A stretch of 64,000 nt of DNA, taken from Chryseobacterium daeguense DSM 19388. Lineage in GTDB: Bacteria; Bacteroidota; Bacteroidia; Flavobacteriales; Weeksellaceae. Within the stretch, counting starts at the first letter, position 1. Every line of letters starts with the position of its first letter. Of the stretch, positions 32,134 through 40,233 are shown one piece after another. Below the pieces are notes generated by a model. That model had not been told where the DNA came from. It was given only the letters and a program-made list of their open reading frames with translations, and ran no database searches. The position numbers and the translations under genes are program-made. Where the stretch lies: contig NZ_AUMT01000004.1 in NCBI RefSeq assembly GCF_000430825.1, forward strand, positions 1 through 64,000, read 5' to 3'.

Positions 32134-32949
32134 ATGAACATTCTAAAAATACTAGATAAGCTTTCTAATGACAAATTTTTCACCATGGAAGCATCAAGAT
32201 TAGAAACACTTACCAATGCTTCTTCATTTGGTAAAAAAGCTGCAGTAGCAGCCGTTCCTCTGGGTCTGGGAACTGTAATGGCAACTTCCGCAAAAGCAGA
32301 AACACCAACAGCCGTTTCGGGAGGAACTTTCTTTAAAACTGCTTTAACAGATGCTCTCCAGCTGGCGCTGGTGCTAGAATATCTGGAAAATGAATATTAT
32401 GCAATGGGACTGGCCGCTACAGGATTAATTCCCAATGCAGATAAAGTTGTTTTTATGCAGATTGCAAAGCATGAATCCGCACATGTAACTTTTCTTAAAA
32501 GTACATTGACTTCCCTTGGGGTTACTCCTGGTCCAAAACCAAACTTTGATTTTACGGCGGGAGGTAATTTTACACCTTTTACTGATTATAACCAATTCTT
32601 AATCCTTGCACAGGCATTCGAAGATACTGGGGTAAGAGCTTACAAAGGGCAGGCTGGAAATGTAATGTCTAATAAAGTGGTGTTGCAGGCTGCTTTACAG
32701 ATCCATTCTGTAGAGGCAAGACATGCATCACAGGTAAGAAGAATGAGAGCCAATAAAGGCTGGATAGAACTGGCAAACGGAGGAAATATGCCGGCTGCCA
32801 CTAATGCTGTGTATGCCGGAGAAGATAATACAAGTCAGGCAGGTTTCAATACGGCGGCGGCTTTTGGGGCGGCTGCAGGTTCGGCTGCTTATGACGAAAT
32901 TTTAACCGGAAGTGACGCTCAGGCAATAGCCTCATTATTTATAGTCTGA
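32134..32949 (+). CDS. Second exported ferritin-like protein
   Basis: A 271-residue paralog-like partner of the preceding gene. The N-terminus lacks a twin-arginine motif and is a weak hydrophobic segment (KKAAVAAVPLGLGTVMATSA) after about 34 residues. The Ferritin_2 domain follows: ALVLEYLENEYYAMGL, AKHESAHVTFLKSTL (ExxxH), AFEDTGVRAYKGQ, HSVEARHASQVRRMR (ExxxH/ExxH). The C-terminus is rich in Ala and Gly. Because it is paired with the Tat-type protein, it may be exported as a complex in a hitch-hiking fashion; this is inference. Confidence 0.85.
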   Translation: MNILKILDKLSNDKFFTMEASRLETLTNASSFGKKAAVAAVPLGLGTVMATSAKAETPTAVSGGTFFKTALTDALQLALVLEYLENEYYAMGLAATGLIPNADKVVFMQIAKHESAHVTFLKSTLTSLGVTPGPKPNFDFTAGGNFTPFTDYNQFLILAQAFEDTGVRAYKGQAGNVMSNKVVLQAALQIHSVEARHASQVRRMRANKGWIELANGGNMPAATNAVYAGEDNTSQAGFNTAAAFGAAAGSAAYDEILTGSDAQAIASLFIV

Positions 32950-32975
32950 GATAATTTCTTTATGTTAGCTGTAGT

Positions 32976-33002
32976 CCCTTTCTTTTTAGAAAGGGATTTT
33001 TT
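32976..33002 (+). terminator. Intrinsic terminator of the fasciclin/ferritin-like operon
   Basis: CCCTTTCT (32976-32983) pairs with AGAAAGGG (32988-32995), followed by ATTTTTTA. Confidence 0.85.
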
Positions 33003-33012
33003 ATGAAGTGAA

Positions 33013-33044
33013 TTGTCAAAAGTTATTTATTTTTACTATATTTG
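33013..33044 (+). promoter_or_regulatory. Orphan Bacteroidetes promoter (TTG - 21 bases - TATATTTG)
   Basis: A -33-like TTG (33013-33015) and an exact -7 box TATATTTG (33037-33044) have a 21-base spacer, within the range known for Bacteroidetes promoters. The promoter lies after a terminator and points at no open reading frame. Confidence 0.5.
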
Positions 33045-33049
33045 CGAAT

Positions 33050-33108
33050 CGAAATAATTTTTTTTCATCATTTGTGTTTTTTTTAGGCTCCTCTTTGGAG
33101 CCTTTTTC
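33050..33108 (+). ncRNA. Candidate small RNA, about 55-60 nt
   Basis: A full promoter (33013-33044) is followed within 45 bases by an intrinsic terminator: AGGCTCC (33085-33091) pairing with GGAGCCT (33097-33103) and then TTTTTC. The short segment between is U-rich and has no start codon with a plausible frame. The 3' end stops three bases before the convergent DUF421 gene's stop codon. Start position is estimated from normal -7 spacing. A plain back-up terminator for the upstream operon is the alternative. Confidence 0.4.
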
Positions 33109-33110
33109 AT

Positions 33111-33818
33111 TTAAGTAACACGTTTTTTACTGCTGGAAGGTATCCACTCATCTTTTTTACATTTCGGGCATATGGCTTCACCAGAGGCAGTTTTTTCTTC
33201 CGTATATCCACAAAATATACATGAATAATAGCCGTCTTTTGTAATTTTATTTAATGGATTTTCCAAAGAATCAGGCATAATCGGTAAGCCGTATTTCACC
33301 TTCTCATCTTCAAAATAAAAAACACTTATTTCTCCGGAAATTTCTTCAATAGCTTTTTCAATCTGGCCGAGTTGTGATATCCCTTTAAGCCGCAGTTCTG
33401 CGAAAAATTCATCACTGCCGAGATTTTCTTTCTTAAAATTTTCAATAGAAAACTGCCCGTTTTCTATAAGACATATAGATTTTCCTTCTACCAGCTTTTC
33501 AAATTTTTTGCTTTTACCAATAAAATGAGTAACCACCGTGTACAGCAGGATAATGACCATGAAGACAATAATAGACGATATTATTCCCACATCCTTATTA
33601 AACATCGGGTCTCCAGCTGCCGAACCCAGGCCGATAATAACTACAAGCTCAAAAAGTGAAAGCTGCTTCACTCCTCTCTTTCCCAGAATCCTCAGCCCGA
33701 TGATGATGGTTACAAACATGATAAAAGTCCGCAGAATGATTTCAAGGAGAAACGACCATTCTTCATGACCCATTAACAGTTCTTTCCAGTCGAGTTTTAA
33801 CAAAAATAGGGATACCAT
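33111..33818 (-). CDS. YetF/DUF421 membrane protein with C-terminal zinc ribbon
   Basis: A 235-residue protein. Three membrane helices at about residues 22-42, 53-71 and 76-97 (FLLEIILRTFIMFVTIIIGL, LSLFELVVIIGLGSAA, IISSIIVFMVIILLYTVVTH) lead to the cytoplasmic YetF domain (KLVEGKSICLIENGQFSIEN, GSDEFFAELRLKGISQLGQI). Unusually, the last 40 residues add a ribbon with two CxxC pairs (YSCIFCGYTE...AICPKCKKDEW) that should bind zinc or iron, as in rubredoxin. The function of YetF proteins is unsettled; spore-germinant or stress roles are proposed elsewhere. Confidence 0.85.
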   Translation of the reverse strand: MVSLFLLKLDWKELLMGHEEWSFLLEIILRTFIMFVTIIIGLRILGKRGVKQLSLFELVVIIGLGSAAGDPMFNKDVGIISSIIVFMVIILLYTVVTHFIGKSKKFEKLVEGKSICLIENGQFSIENFKKENLGSDEFFAELRLKGISQLGQIEKAIEEISGEISVFYFEDEKVKYGLPIMPDSLENPLNKITKDGYYSCIFCGYTEEKTASGEAICPKCKKDEWIPSSSKKRVT

Positions 33819-33875
33819 AGAAAATTATTTACTATCCTAAGCTCCAAAAAACAAGCCATGAACATTCATTAGCTG

Positions 33876-35144
33876 TTATATTGATTCAGAAAGAACTTCA
33901 AGAATATTTTTATAAATAAAATCCAGCTCAGAGAAAGTTATACAATACGGAGGCACCAGGTACATCACATTTCCCAGCGGTCTCATAATAATTCCGCGCT
34001 TTAAAAATTCATTATAAACCTTCTTCCCGATATCATTAAAATAAGAAGTCTGCTGCTCTGTTTTGAAATCCCAGGCTAAAATGGTCCCGCACTGACGAAC
34101 ATTTTCTACCTGCGGATGCTGCTTCAGGGTTTCTGAAAAGTCTGAATGCTTTTGACTGATTTTAGCAATATTTTCCAACGTTTCTGGCTTTAATAAAAGT
34201 TCCATACTTGCCAAAGCTGCAGTACAGGCCAACGGATTGGCTGTAAATGAATGACCGTGAAATAGTGTTTTATACTTATCATCAGATAAAAAAGCATTGA
34301 AGATTTCATTGGAACATGTTGTAATTCCCATGGGCATTGTCCCGCCGGTAAGACCTTTTGAGAAGCACATAATATCCGGTTTTTCCGAAAGATAATCCGC
34401 TGCAAATAATTTTCCTGTTCTTCCAAACCCTGTAAAAACTTCATCCTGAACAAGAATAATTTTCTCCTTTTTGCAGAAATTCATTAATTCTGATAAGTCT
34501 TCTGGATTATACATCAGCATTCCTGCGGCCCCCTGAACCAACGGTTCATAAATAAAGCAGGCAATCTCATCATTGTACTCCCTGATTTGATTTTTTAAAT
34601 TTTCAAGATTATCGGGATTGGGTGTATCAAGGAAAATAACTTCGAATAGCATCTCGCCAAAAGGTTTTGTCCAGACACTTCTGCCGCTCACGGACATTGC
34701 CCCGAATGTATCTCCATGATACGCATTTTTAAAAGCTAAAATTTTCTTTTTCTCCGTTCCTTCATTGTAGGCATGCTGAATGCACATTTTTAATGCGACT
34801 TCCACGGCTGTTGAGCCATTATCAGAATAAAAAACTTTTTCCTGATTTTCTGGTAAAAGCTTTAATAAATTTTCAGAAAGCTGGATGGCGGGCTCATGCG
34901 TAAAACCTGCGAAAATTACCTGTTCCAGAGTATTCAGCTGTTCAAAAACCCTTTGTGCAATATAAGGATTGGCATGACCGTGCAGGGTTACCCACCATGA
35001 GGATACCGCATCAATATATTGTTTTCCTGCTTCATCAAAAAGGTAAACTCCCCTGCCCTTCACAATTGGGATCGCATCTCCGGCAGTTTTCATTTGGGTG
35101 TAGGGATGCCAGTTAACGGCTTTATCGCGCTCTTGTAGATTCAT
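33876..35144 (-). CDS. bioA: Adenosylmethionine--8-amino-7-oxononanoate aminotransferase
   Basis: A 422-residue PLP enzyme converting KAPA to DAPA with S-adenosylmethionine as amino donor. I start it at ATG 35144 (NLQERDKAVNWHPYTQMKTA), since the longer frame runs into a repeat. Motifs: HPYTQMK at the start, AVSSWWVTLHGHANPYIA, YSDNGSTAVEVALKM, AYHGDTFGAMSVSG, VQDEVFTGFGRTG and CFSKGLTGGTMPMG (PLP lysine). It is the last gene of the biotin operon, separated from bioB by a hairpin-forming 94-base gap. Confidence 0.96.
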   Translation of the reverse strand: MNLQERDKAVNWHPYTQMKTAGDAIPIVKGRGVYLFDEAGKQYIDAVSSWWVTLHGHANPYIAQRVFEQLNTLEQVIFAGFTHEPAIQLSENLLKLLPENQEKVFYSDNGSTAVEVALKMCIQHAYNEGTEKKKILAFKNAYHGDTFGAMSVSGRSVWTKPFGEMLFEVIFLDTPNPDNLENLKNQIREYNDEIACFIYEPLVQGAAGMLMYNPEDLSELMNFCKKEKIILVQDEVFTGFGRTGKLFAADYLSEKPDIMCFSKGLTGGTMPMGITTCSNEIFNAFLSDDKYKTLFHGHSFTANPLACTAALASMELLLKPETLENIAKISQKHSDFSETLKQHPQVENVRQCGTILAWDFKTEQQTSYFNDIGKKVYNEFLKRGIIMRPLGNVMYLVPPYCITFSELDFIYKNILEVLSESI

Positions 35145-35167
35145 AGCAATTATTAATTGTGAAAAAA

Positions 35168-35235
35168 GTGAATGGTGAATAGTGAATTCAAGCATTAAAA
35201 AACTGACAATTAACAGTTGACTATTCACCATTCAC
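35168..35235 (-). repeat. Palindromic hairpin with U-run between bioB and bioA
   Basis: GTGAATGGTGAATAGT (35168-35183) and ACTATTCACCATTCAC (35220-35235) form a perfect 16-bp inverted repeat. In the minus-strand message the stem is followed by TTTTTTC, so it can act as an intrinsic terminator or attenuator ahead of bioA. A smaller hairpin with its own U-run (AACTG...CAGTTTTTT) sits in the loop. It may instead be a dispersed repeat that protects message ends. Confidence 0.7.
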
Positions 35236-35238
35236 ATG

Positions 35239-36222
35239 TTAGCATGTCGTCTTCTCTCTTTGCATTGGTTTTAAACCTAACGTCTGAAGCATTTTCATAT
35301 CTTCTGAAACTCCCGGATTGGGTGTTACCAACAGCGTTTCCCTTTCTCCTGTAAAGATGGAATTTGCTCCGGCCATGAAGCACCATCCCTGCTCAAATTC
35401 TGTCATTTCAATTCTTCCGGCACTCAGTCTTACCATAGATGAAGGCAGTACAATTCTTGCAGTGGCGATCATTCTTACCATTTCCCAGGTGTCTACTTTT
35501 TCATTATTTTCAAGCGGAGTTCCCTCTACTCTTGCCAGTGCGTTGATAGGTACGGATTCCGGATGTTTTGGCATGGTTGCAAGTGTCAGAAGCATGGAAA
35601 TTCTGTCTCTATGCGTTTCTCCAAGCCCGATAATTCCGCCGGAACATACGGTAATTCCGGCTTTTCTTACATTGTTTATTGTGTTAATTCTGTTGTCAAA
35701 AGTTCTTGTTGAAATAATCTCTTCGTAATATTGCTCCGAAGTATCAAGATTATGGTTGTAAGCATATAAACCCGCTTCCTGAAGGCGTTTTGCCTGTTCT
35801 TCGGTCAGCATTCCGAGGGTACAGCAAACTTCCATTCCGAGATCATTAACACCTTTTACCATATCAATTACCCTATCAAAATCACGGTTATTACGTACTT
35901 CGCGCCATGCGGCAGCCATACAGAAACGGGAGGAGCCGCTGTCTTTTGCTTTTCGGGCATGGGCAATCACCTGTTCAGTAGGGAGTAAAGCCTGAACTTT
36001 AATATTGGTATGATGTCTGGCTGCCTGTCCGCAGTAAGAACAGTCTTCCGGGCAGCCTCCGGTTTTTATTGATAATAAGGTAGATATCTGTACTTCTTCC
36101 GGATTGTGCCATTCACGATGAACTGTTGCAGCTTTATAAATAAGCTCCATAAGGGGAAGATTGTATATTTCTTCTATTTCTTCTTTTGTCCAGTCATTTC
36201 TAAGTTCACTTTTTTTATCCAT
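35239..36222 (-). CDS. bioB: Biotin synthase
   Basis: A 327-residue radical SAM enzyme inserting sulfur into dethiobiotin. The SAM-cluster motif [10 protein letters not shown] (CxxxCxxC) is at about residue 57. Further hallmarks are [91 protein letters not shown] (auxiliary-cluster Arg) and [20 protein letters not shown]. Its start codon overlaps the bioD stop by one base, so it is tightly coupled to bioD. Confidence 0.97.
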   Translation of the reverse strand: MDKKSELRNDWTKEEIEEIYNLPLMELIYKAATVHREWHNPEEVQISTLLSIKTGGCPEDCSYCGQAARHHTNIKVQALLPTEQVIAHARKAKDSGSSRFCMAAAWREVRNNRDFDRVIDMVKGVNDLGMEVCCTLGMLTEEQAKRLQEAGLYAYNHNLDTSEQYYEEIISTRTFDNRINTINNVRKAGITVCSGGIIGLGETHRDRISMLLTLATMPKHPESVPINALARVEGTPLENNEKVDTWEMVRMIATARIVLPSSMVRLSAGRIEMTEFEQGWCFMAGANSIFTGERETLLVTPNPGVSEDMKMLQTLGLKPMQREKTTC

Positions 36223-36863
36223 TATCCTATTTTTGTTAATTGTTTTACAATACTTTCTATATTTTCTTTTGTTATATTTTCAATGTCGGGAATTCTTATA
36301 ATTTTTGTTTCCGGCTGAATATTTTTACATATTATTCTTTCTGTGTCGGGAGGAAAATTTCCGTTAAGAATCAGGTATTCAAGTTTTATTTTTTTTTGAT
36401 GTAAAGCTAAAATTGATAACAAAGTATGATTGATACAGCCTAAATAATTTCTTACTACCAATGCAGCAGGAACATTTAATTTTTTAATAAGATCAATTAT
36501 GAAATCTTTCTCATTTAAGGGAACCATAAGCCCTCCTGCTCCTTCTATAATTAGATTGTTTTCCGTTTCCGGAAGATTGAATTCATTTAAATCAATTACA
36601 ATATTTTCCTCAAAAGCTGATTGATGAGGTGAAGCGGCCAGCTGAAAACGGTAAGTTTCCGGATGACAAACTGTAGTTTCTCCTACCCATGCTTTTATTT
36701 TCATAGTGTCAGAAAATTCCAGATCGCCTGACTGAACCGGTTTCCAGTAATCTGCATTCAAGTATTTCGTTAAAACCGCCGAGCATACCGTCTTCCCTAC
36801 TTCAGTTCCGATTCCGGTAACGAAAAGGAGTTTTTGCTCTGTACTTTTCTGTTTCATATTCAT
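36222..36863 (-). CDS. bioD: Dethiobiotin synthetase
   Basis: A 213-residue ATP-dependent enzyme closing the ureido ring of DAPA to dethiobiotin. The P-loop is [17 protein letters not shown] (residues about 15-31), followed by [30 protein letters not shown] and the switch-like [15 protein letters not shown]. The length is normal. Its stop overlaps the bioB start. Bases 36864-36885 separate it from bioF. Confidence 0.96.
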   Translation of the reverse strand: MNMKQKSTEQKLLFVTGIGTEVGKTVCSAVLTKYLNADYWKPVQSGDLEFSDTMKIKAWVGETTVCHPETYRFQLAASPHQSAFEENIVIDLNEFNLPETENNLIIEGAGGLMVPLNEKDFIIDLIKKLNVPAALVVRNYLGCINHTLLSILALHQKKIKLEYLILNGNFPPDTERIICKNIQPETKIIRIPDIENITKENIESIVKQLTKIG

Positions 36864-36885
36864 TCAATATTTTGAATCATTTCCG

Positions 36886-37992
36886 TTAAAATCCTTTGAT
36901 AATTGTTGTTAATTCCAGAATTTCTTCTTCTGTGTTAAAGCTGTGGAGACAAATCCTCAGTCTTTCTGTTCCTTCTTTCACAGTCGGGCTAAAAACAGCA
37001 TACGTTAAAAATCCTTTTTCCAGTAAGGTTTGCTGTAAGCTTTTTAATTGATGGTTGTCCGGGATCAAAATAGCCTGAATCGGGCTGTTTTCAGAGGATG
37101 AAATTTCTAAATTCTGCTCACGGAAAATTTTAATATTATTTTGTAATTTGATTGATAATTCACGATTTGCATTTAAAAATTGATATCCTTCTTTTATGCT
37201 CATCCAAAGAAAATCATGCGCTGAAGTGGTATAAATAAAAGGTGACGCAAAATTGATGAGATAAGATTTTACAGTGTCATCGGTTAAAACTGCAGCACCG
37301 TGCGTGCCGAGTGCTTTTCCATACGTGACAACTGTTGCCAGAACTTTTTCCTGCAGATTAAATTTATTAACCAAACCATATCCAAATACCCCAAAAGCAT
37401 GGGCTTCGTCTACGATTAATCCGGCTTTATATTTTTCTGTAATTTTTACAATTTCCTGAATTGGAGCAAGGTCTCCATCCATCGAATATAAACTCTCAAC
37501 CGCGACAAAGCAATTCGCTTTTTGTTTTTGTAAAATATCCTCTAAATGCTGAAGACCATTATGTCTGAACTTTATTTTTTTAGCATGAGACATTTTGCAG
37601 GCGTCATGTACCGAACGATGAATTTTTTCATCTACAATAATGATATCATGCCGCGTAGGAAGTGATGAGAATAAAGCCAGATTAGCATTATAGCCTGAAG
37701 AAAAAAGCAATGCTGATTCATATTGATGTTCTTTTGCAATAAAATCTTCTGTTTCGGTGACCTTAGAACTGTTTCCGCTAATTAACCTTGAGCCGGTGCT
37801 TCCTGTCAACAATTGAGGATTCTGTAAAACATTCTGTAACAACAGATCTTGAAAATCTTTATTTTGTGCCAAGCCTAAATAATCATTAGAATAAAAATCT
37901 ATTCCTGTTAATTTTTTCTTTAAAATCCTTAATGTTCCGGCTTCTTTTCTTTTTTCTAAATCTATTTGGAAATGATGAAAATTATTAAGCAT
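36886..37992 (-). CDS. bioF: 8-amino-7-oxononanoate synthase
   Basis: A 368-residue PLP enzyme condensing pimeloyl-ACP (or -CoA) with L-alanine to KAPA, the first ring-assembly step of biotin. Motifs: DFYSNDYLGLAQN, GSTGSRLISGNSSKVTETED, ALLFSSGYNANLALFSSLPT, IIVDEKIHRSVHDACKMS, IVDEAHAFGVFGYG (Asp/His at PLP) and VVTYGKALGTHGAAVLTDD (Schiff-base lysine). Its start overlaps the end of the ferritin-like gene by 8 bases, so the two are translationally coupled. Confidence 0.95.
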   Translation of the reverse strand: MLNNFHHFQIDLEKRKEAGTLRILKKKLTGIDFYSNDYLGLAQNKDFQDLLLQNVLQNPQLLTGSTGSRLISGNSSKVTETEDFIAKEHQYESALLFSSGYNANLALFSSLPTRHDIIIVDEKIHRSVHDACKMSHAKKIKFRHNGLQHLEDILQKQKANCFVAVESLYSMDGDLAPIQEIVKITEKYKAGLIVDEAHAFGVFGYGLVNKFNLQEKVLATVVTYGKALGTHGAAVLTDDTVKSYLINFASPFIYTTSAHDFLWMSIKEGYQFLNANRELSIKLQNNIKIFREQNLEISSSENSPIQAILIPDNHQLKSLQQTLLEKGFLTYAVFSPTVKEGTERLRICLHSFNTEEEILELTTIIKGF

Positions 37993-38608
37993 AATTGTAT
38001 TCTAAAACCTCACGGGAAATAGCGCTGATCCACTCTTGGTGTAATTTTTTTTCAATTTCTAAAACTACTTCTGCATGGCTTTCCCAGTCATCAGAAAACT
38101 CATTAAGCTGATTAATCATTTCTTCAAGATGTCCTTCTTCTTCTAAAATGATAGATTTTACCATGATTTTGGATGCTTTTTTTGTAAGAACTTCCTGATA
38201 TACAGGATACAATTCATCTGCACGGACTTCAATAGCATAAGTTACAAAAAGATAAGCCGCATATTTAAGCTCTTCTTTTGTCAGCTTAAAGACTTTCTGT
38301 AAATATTTGCAGGCTTTGATATCCAAAGAATGAAGATATTGCCTTGTTGCAATGGGAGCAAGTAGCTCAGACGGTTCATAGTTTTTACAAATTTCCGAAC
38401 TGATTTTTAAAATTTGTTTCTTTAAATAATAAGCATGACGATGTTCTTCTGCCGCATGTTTCAGCTGGATTAAGTCTACTTTTGTAGGATGTTCGCAGGC
38501 AGAAATTTTTCTGGCACCGGCATTTTCCATAAAGGAAAGCGTATTAAGCCATTTTGCGTGGGTTTCATTATGCTGAACAATTTTCTCTAAAAGATTATAA
38601 AATTCCAT
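37985..38608 (-). CDS. Ferritin-like diiron protein heading the biotin operon
   Basis: A 207-residue all-helical protein without signal peptide. It shows the full carboxylate-bridged diiron pattern on four predicted helices: Glu28 (LSFMENAGA), E55xxH58 (HAAEEHRHAYYL), Glu127 (VTYAIEVRADELYPVY) and E157xxH160 (ILEEEGHLEEM). Spacing between the paired helices is 27-30 residues, as in ferritin-like oxidases and oxygenases. It is the first gene of the biotin operon and overlaps bioF by 8 bases. The operon lacks bioC, bioH, bioG, bioI and bioW. I infer a role in making or processing the pimeloyl precursor. I do not know a named family for it, and iron storage or a tRNA-hydroxylase-like role cannot be excluded. 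Confidence 0.7.
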   Translation of the reverse strand: MEFYNLLEKIVQHNETHAKWLNTLSFMENAGARKISACEHPTKVDLIQLKHAAEEHRHAYYLKKQILKISSEICKNYEPSELLAPIATRQYLHSLDIKACKYLQKVFKLTKEELKYAAYLFVTYAIEVRADELYPVYQEVLTKKASKIMVKSIILEEEGHLEEMINQLNEFSDDWESHAEVVLEIEKKLHQEWISAISREVLEYNYA

Positions 38609-38624
38609 TCCTTATTGTTTTAAA

Positions 38625-38658
38625 TCAAAAGTAGTATATTGCCGGATGGTTATATGGT
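38625..38658. promoter_or_regulatory. Divergent promoter region of the biotin operon and MocR gene
   Basis: On the minus strand TACTTTTG (38626-38633) is an exact -7 box, 18 bases before the diiron-protein ATG. Just upstream of it (plus-strand 38650-38658) is TTATATGGT. Both elements recur together at 49575-49597. The region is only 65 bases long, so the MocR protein encoded on the other side could control both directions. Confidence 0.5.
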
Positions 38659-38673
38659 GCCAGTTTTTATATT

Positions 38674-40164
38674 ATGAATAGTCCGGTTGAAATACCTTAT
38701 CAGAGTTTTATTAAAATTGAAAGAAATTCAGATGTTACGATCTATATGCAGATCACCAACCAGCTTATAAATTCTATACAGCGCGGTTTTCTGCCGGTTG
38801 GAACGAAGCTTCCAGGGACACGAGTTATGAGTCAGATTTTGGAAGTTCACAGGAATACAATTGTTACAACTTATGATGAATTATTTGCGCAGGGCTGGGT
38901 AGAAAGCCTTCCGAACAAAGGAACTTTTGTAATTGGAAAAAATGATCAAAAACCAATTCATTTTAATGATTTTAATACAAAAAATCTTGTAAATTATCCA
39001 AAATCGACAGGTTTTTCTTTTAAAAGATCAAATATTTTAGATAACCCGTTTGAAGAATCCAACAGTGAATTTATTTTTAATGACGGAATTCCCGATATCC
39101 GTCTCACGCAGATTGATCAGCATTCCAGAATTTATAGTTCTACCTTAAAGCGAAAGGCCCATAAAATCGGCTATTATAATCATGAAGGAAGCGAATTTTT
39201 TAAGAAAAACTTAGCTCAATACTTAAATTTATCAAGAGGACTTCCTATTTCTACGCATAATCTTCTTATTACACGAAGCACAGAAATGAGCATCTATATT
39301 GTCTCGGAAATTTTATTATCTCAGGGAGATGCAGTTCTTATTGCAGATTTAAGCTATTTCTCCGTGAATATGATCCTTCAGAAGGCAGGTGTAAAAATCA
39401 TTACAATCCCTATTGATAACGAGGGAATCAATGTAGATGAAGTCAGAGAAATATGTAAAAAGCAAAAAATCAGAATGTTATACCTTACGCCGCATCACCA
39501 TTATCCGACCACGGTTACATTGAGTGCGCAGCGAAGATTGGAGCTTCTTAACCTGGCGAATGAATTTGGATTTGTCATCTTGGAAGACGATTATGACTAC
39601 GATTTTCACTACGACAAAAGCCCGATTCTTCCTTTGGCAAGCGCAGATACGAACGGAATGGTTATTTACACCGGATCTTTTGGGAAATCACTGGCTCCCG
39701 GCTTTCGTACGGGATTCATCGTGGCTCCTGAAAATCTGATGGCTGAAATGCGTAAGTATTTGGGGATAATAGACCGGCAGGGTGACGTGTTAATGGAGCA
39801 TGTTTTAGGAGAAATGATTGCGGAAGGGGAAATTAACCGATATTTAAAAAAATCATTAAAAATTTACCAGGAACGGCGGGATCATTTTATTCATCTTTTA
39901 AGAGAAAATTTAGGAAAATATTTAGATCTTGAAAAGCCTTCGGGGGGATTGGCGATCTGGACAGAATGGAAAGTTCCTGTTAACCTCATGAAGCTTTCAA
40001 GAAACTGTCTAAAAGATAATCTTTTTATTCCCAAAACACTTTTATACCAGACAAAAGATCTTACAGCAATGCGGTTGGGCTTTGGAAATATGAATTTTGA
40101 TGAAATGGAAAAATCAATTGAAATTTTTTCATATAATTCTATTAAATTAATTCAGGATAACTGA
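38674..40164 (+). CDS. MocR-type regulator (GntR helix-turn-helix fused to aminotransferase-like domain)
   Basis: A 496-residue protein. Residues about 15-85 form a GntR winged helix (SDVTIYMQITNQLINSIQRG, PGTRVMSQILEVHRNTIVTT). The remainder is a fold-type I aminotransferase-like domain with ILEDDYDYDFHYD (Asp facing the PLP nitrogen) and VIYTGSFGKSLAPGFRTGFI (Schiff-base lysine). MocR proteins use PLP and an amino compound as effector. It is encoded divergently from the biotin operon, whose BioF and BioA are PLP enzymes, so control by a biotin intermediate such as KAPA or DAPA is a reasonable hypothesis. PLP or GABA control are alternatives. Confidence 0.9.
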   Translation: MNSPVEIPYQSFIKIERNSDVTIYMQITNQLINSIQRGFLPVGTKLPGTRVMSQILEVHRNTIVTTYDELFAQGWVESLPNKGTFVIGKNDQKPIHFNDFNTKNLVNYPKSTGFSFKRSNILDNPFEESNSEFIFNDGIPDIRLTQIDQHSRIYSSTLKRKAHKIGYYNHEGSEFFKKNLAQYLNLSRGLPISTHNLLITRSTEMSIYIVSEILLSQGDAVLIADLSYFSVNMILQKAGVKIITIPIDNEGINVDEVREICKKQKIRMLYLTPHHHYPTTVTLSAQRRLELLNLANEFGFVILEDDYDYDFHYDKSPILPLASADTNGMVIYTGSFGKSLAPGFRTGFIVAPENLMAEMRKYLGIIDRQGDVLMEHVLGEMIAEGEINRYLKKSLKIYQERRDHFIHLLRENLGKYLDLEKPSGGLAIWTEWKVPVNLMKLSRNCLKDNLFIPKTLLYQTKDLTAMRLGFGNMNFDEMEKSIEIFSYNSIKLIQDN

Positions 40165-40233
40165 ACAGTATTTTATTAATAAATCATATTTTGGTTGGAT
40201 TTTTGAAGTGTAAAATTTAAACCAACAACACCA

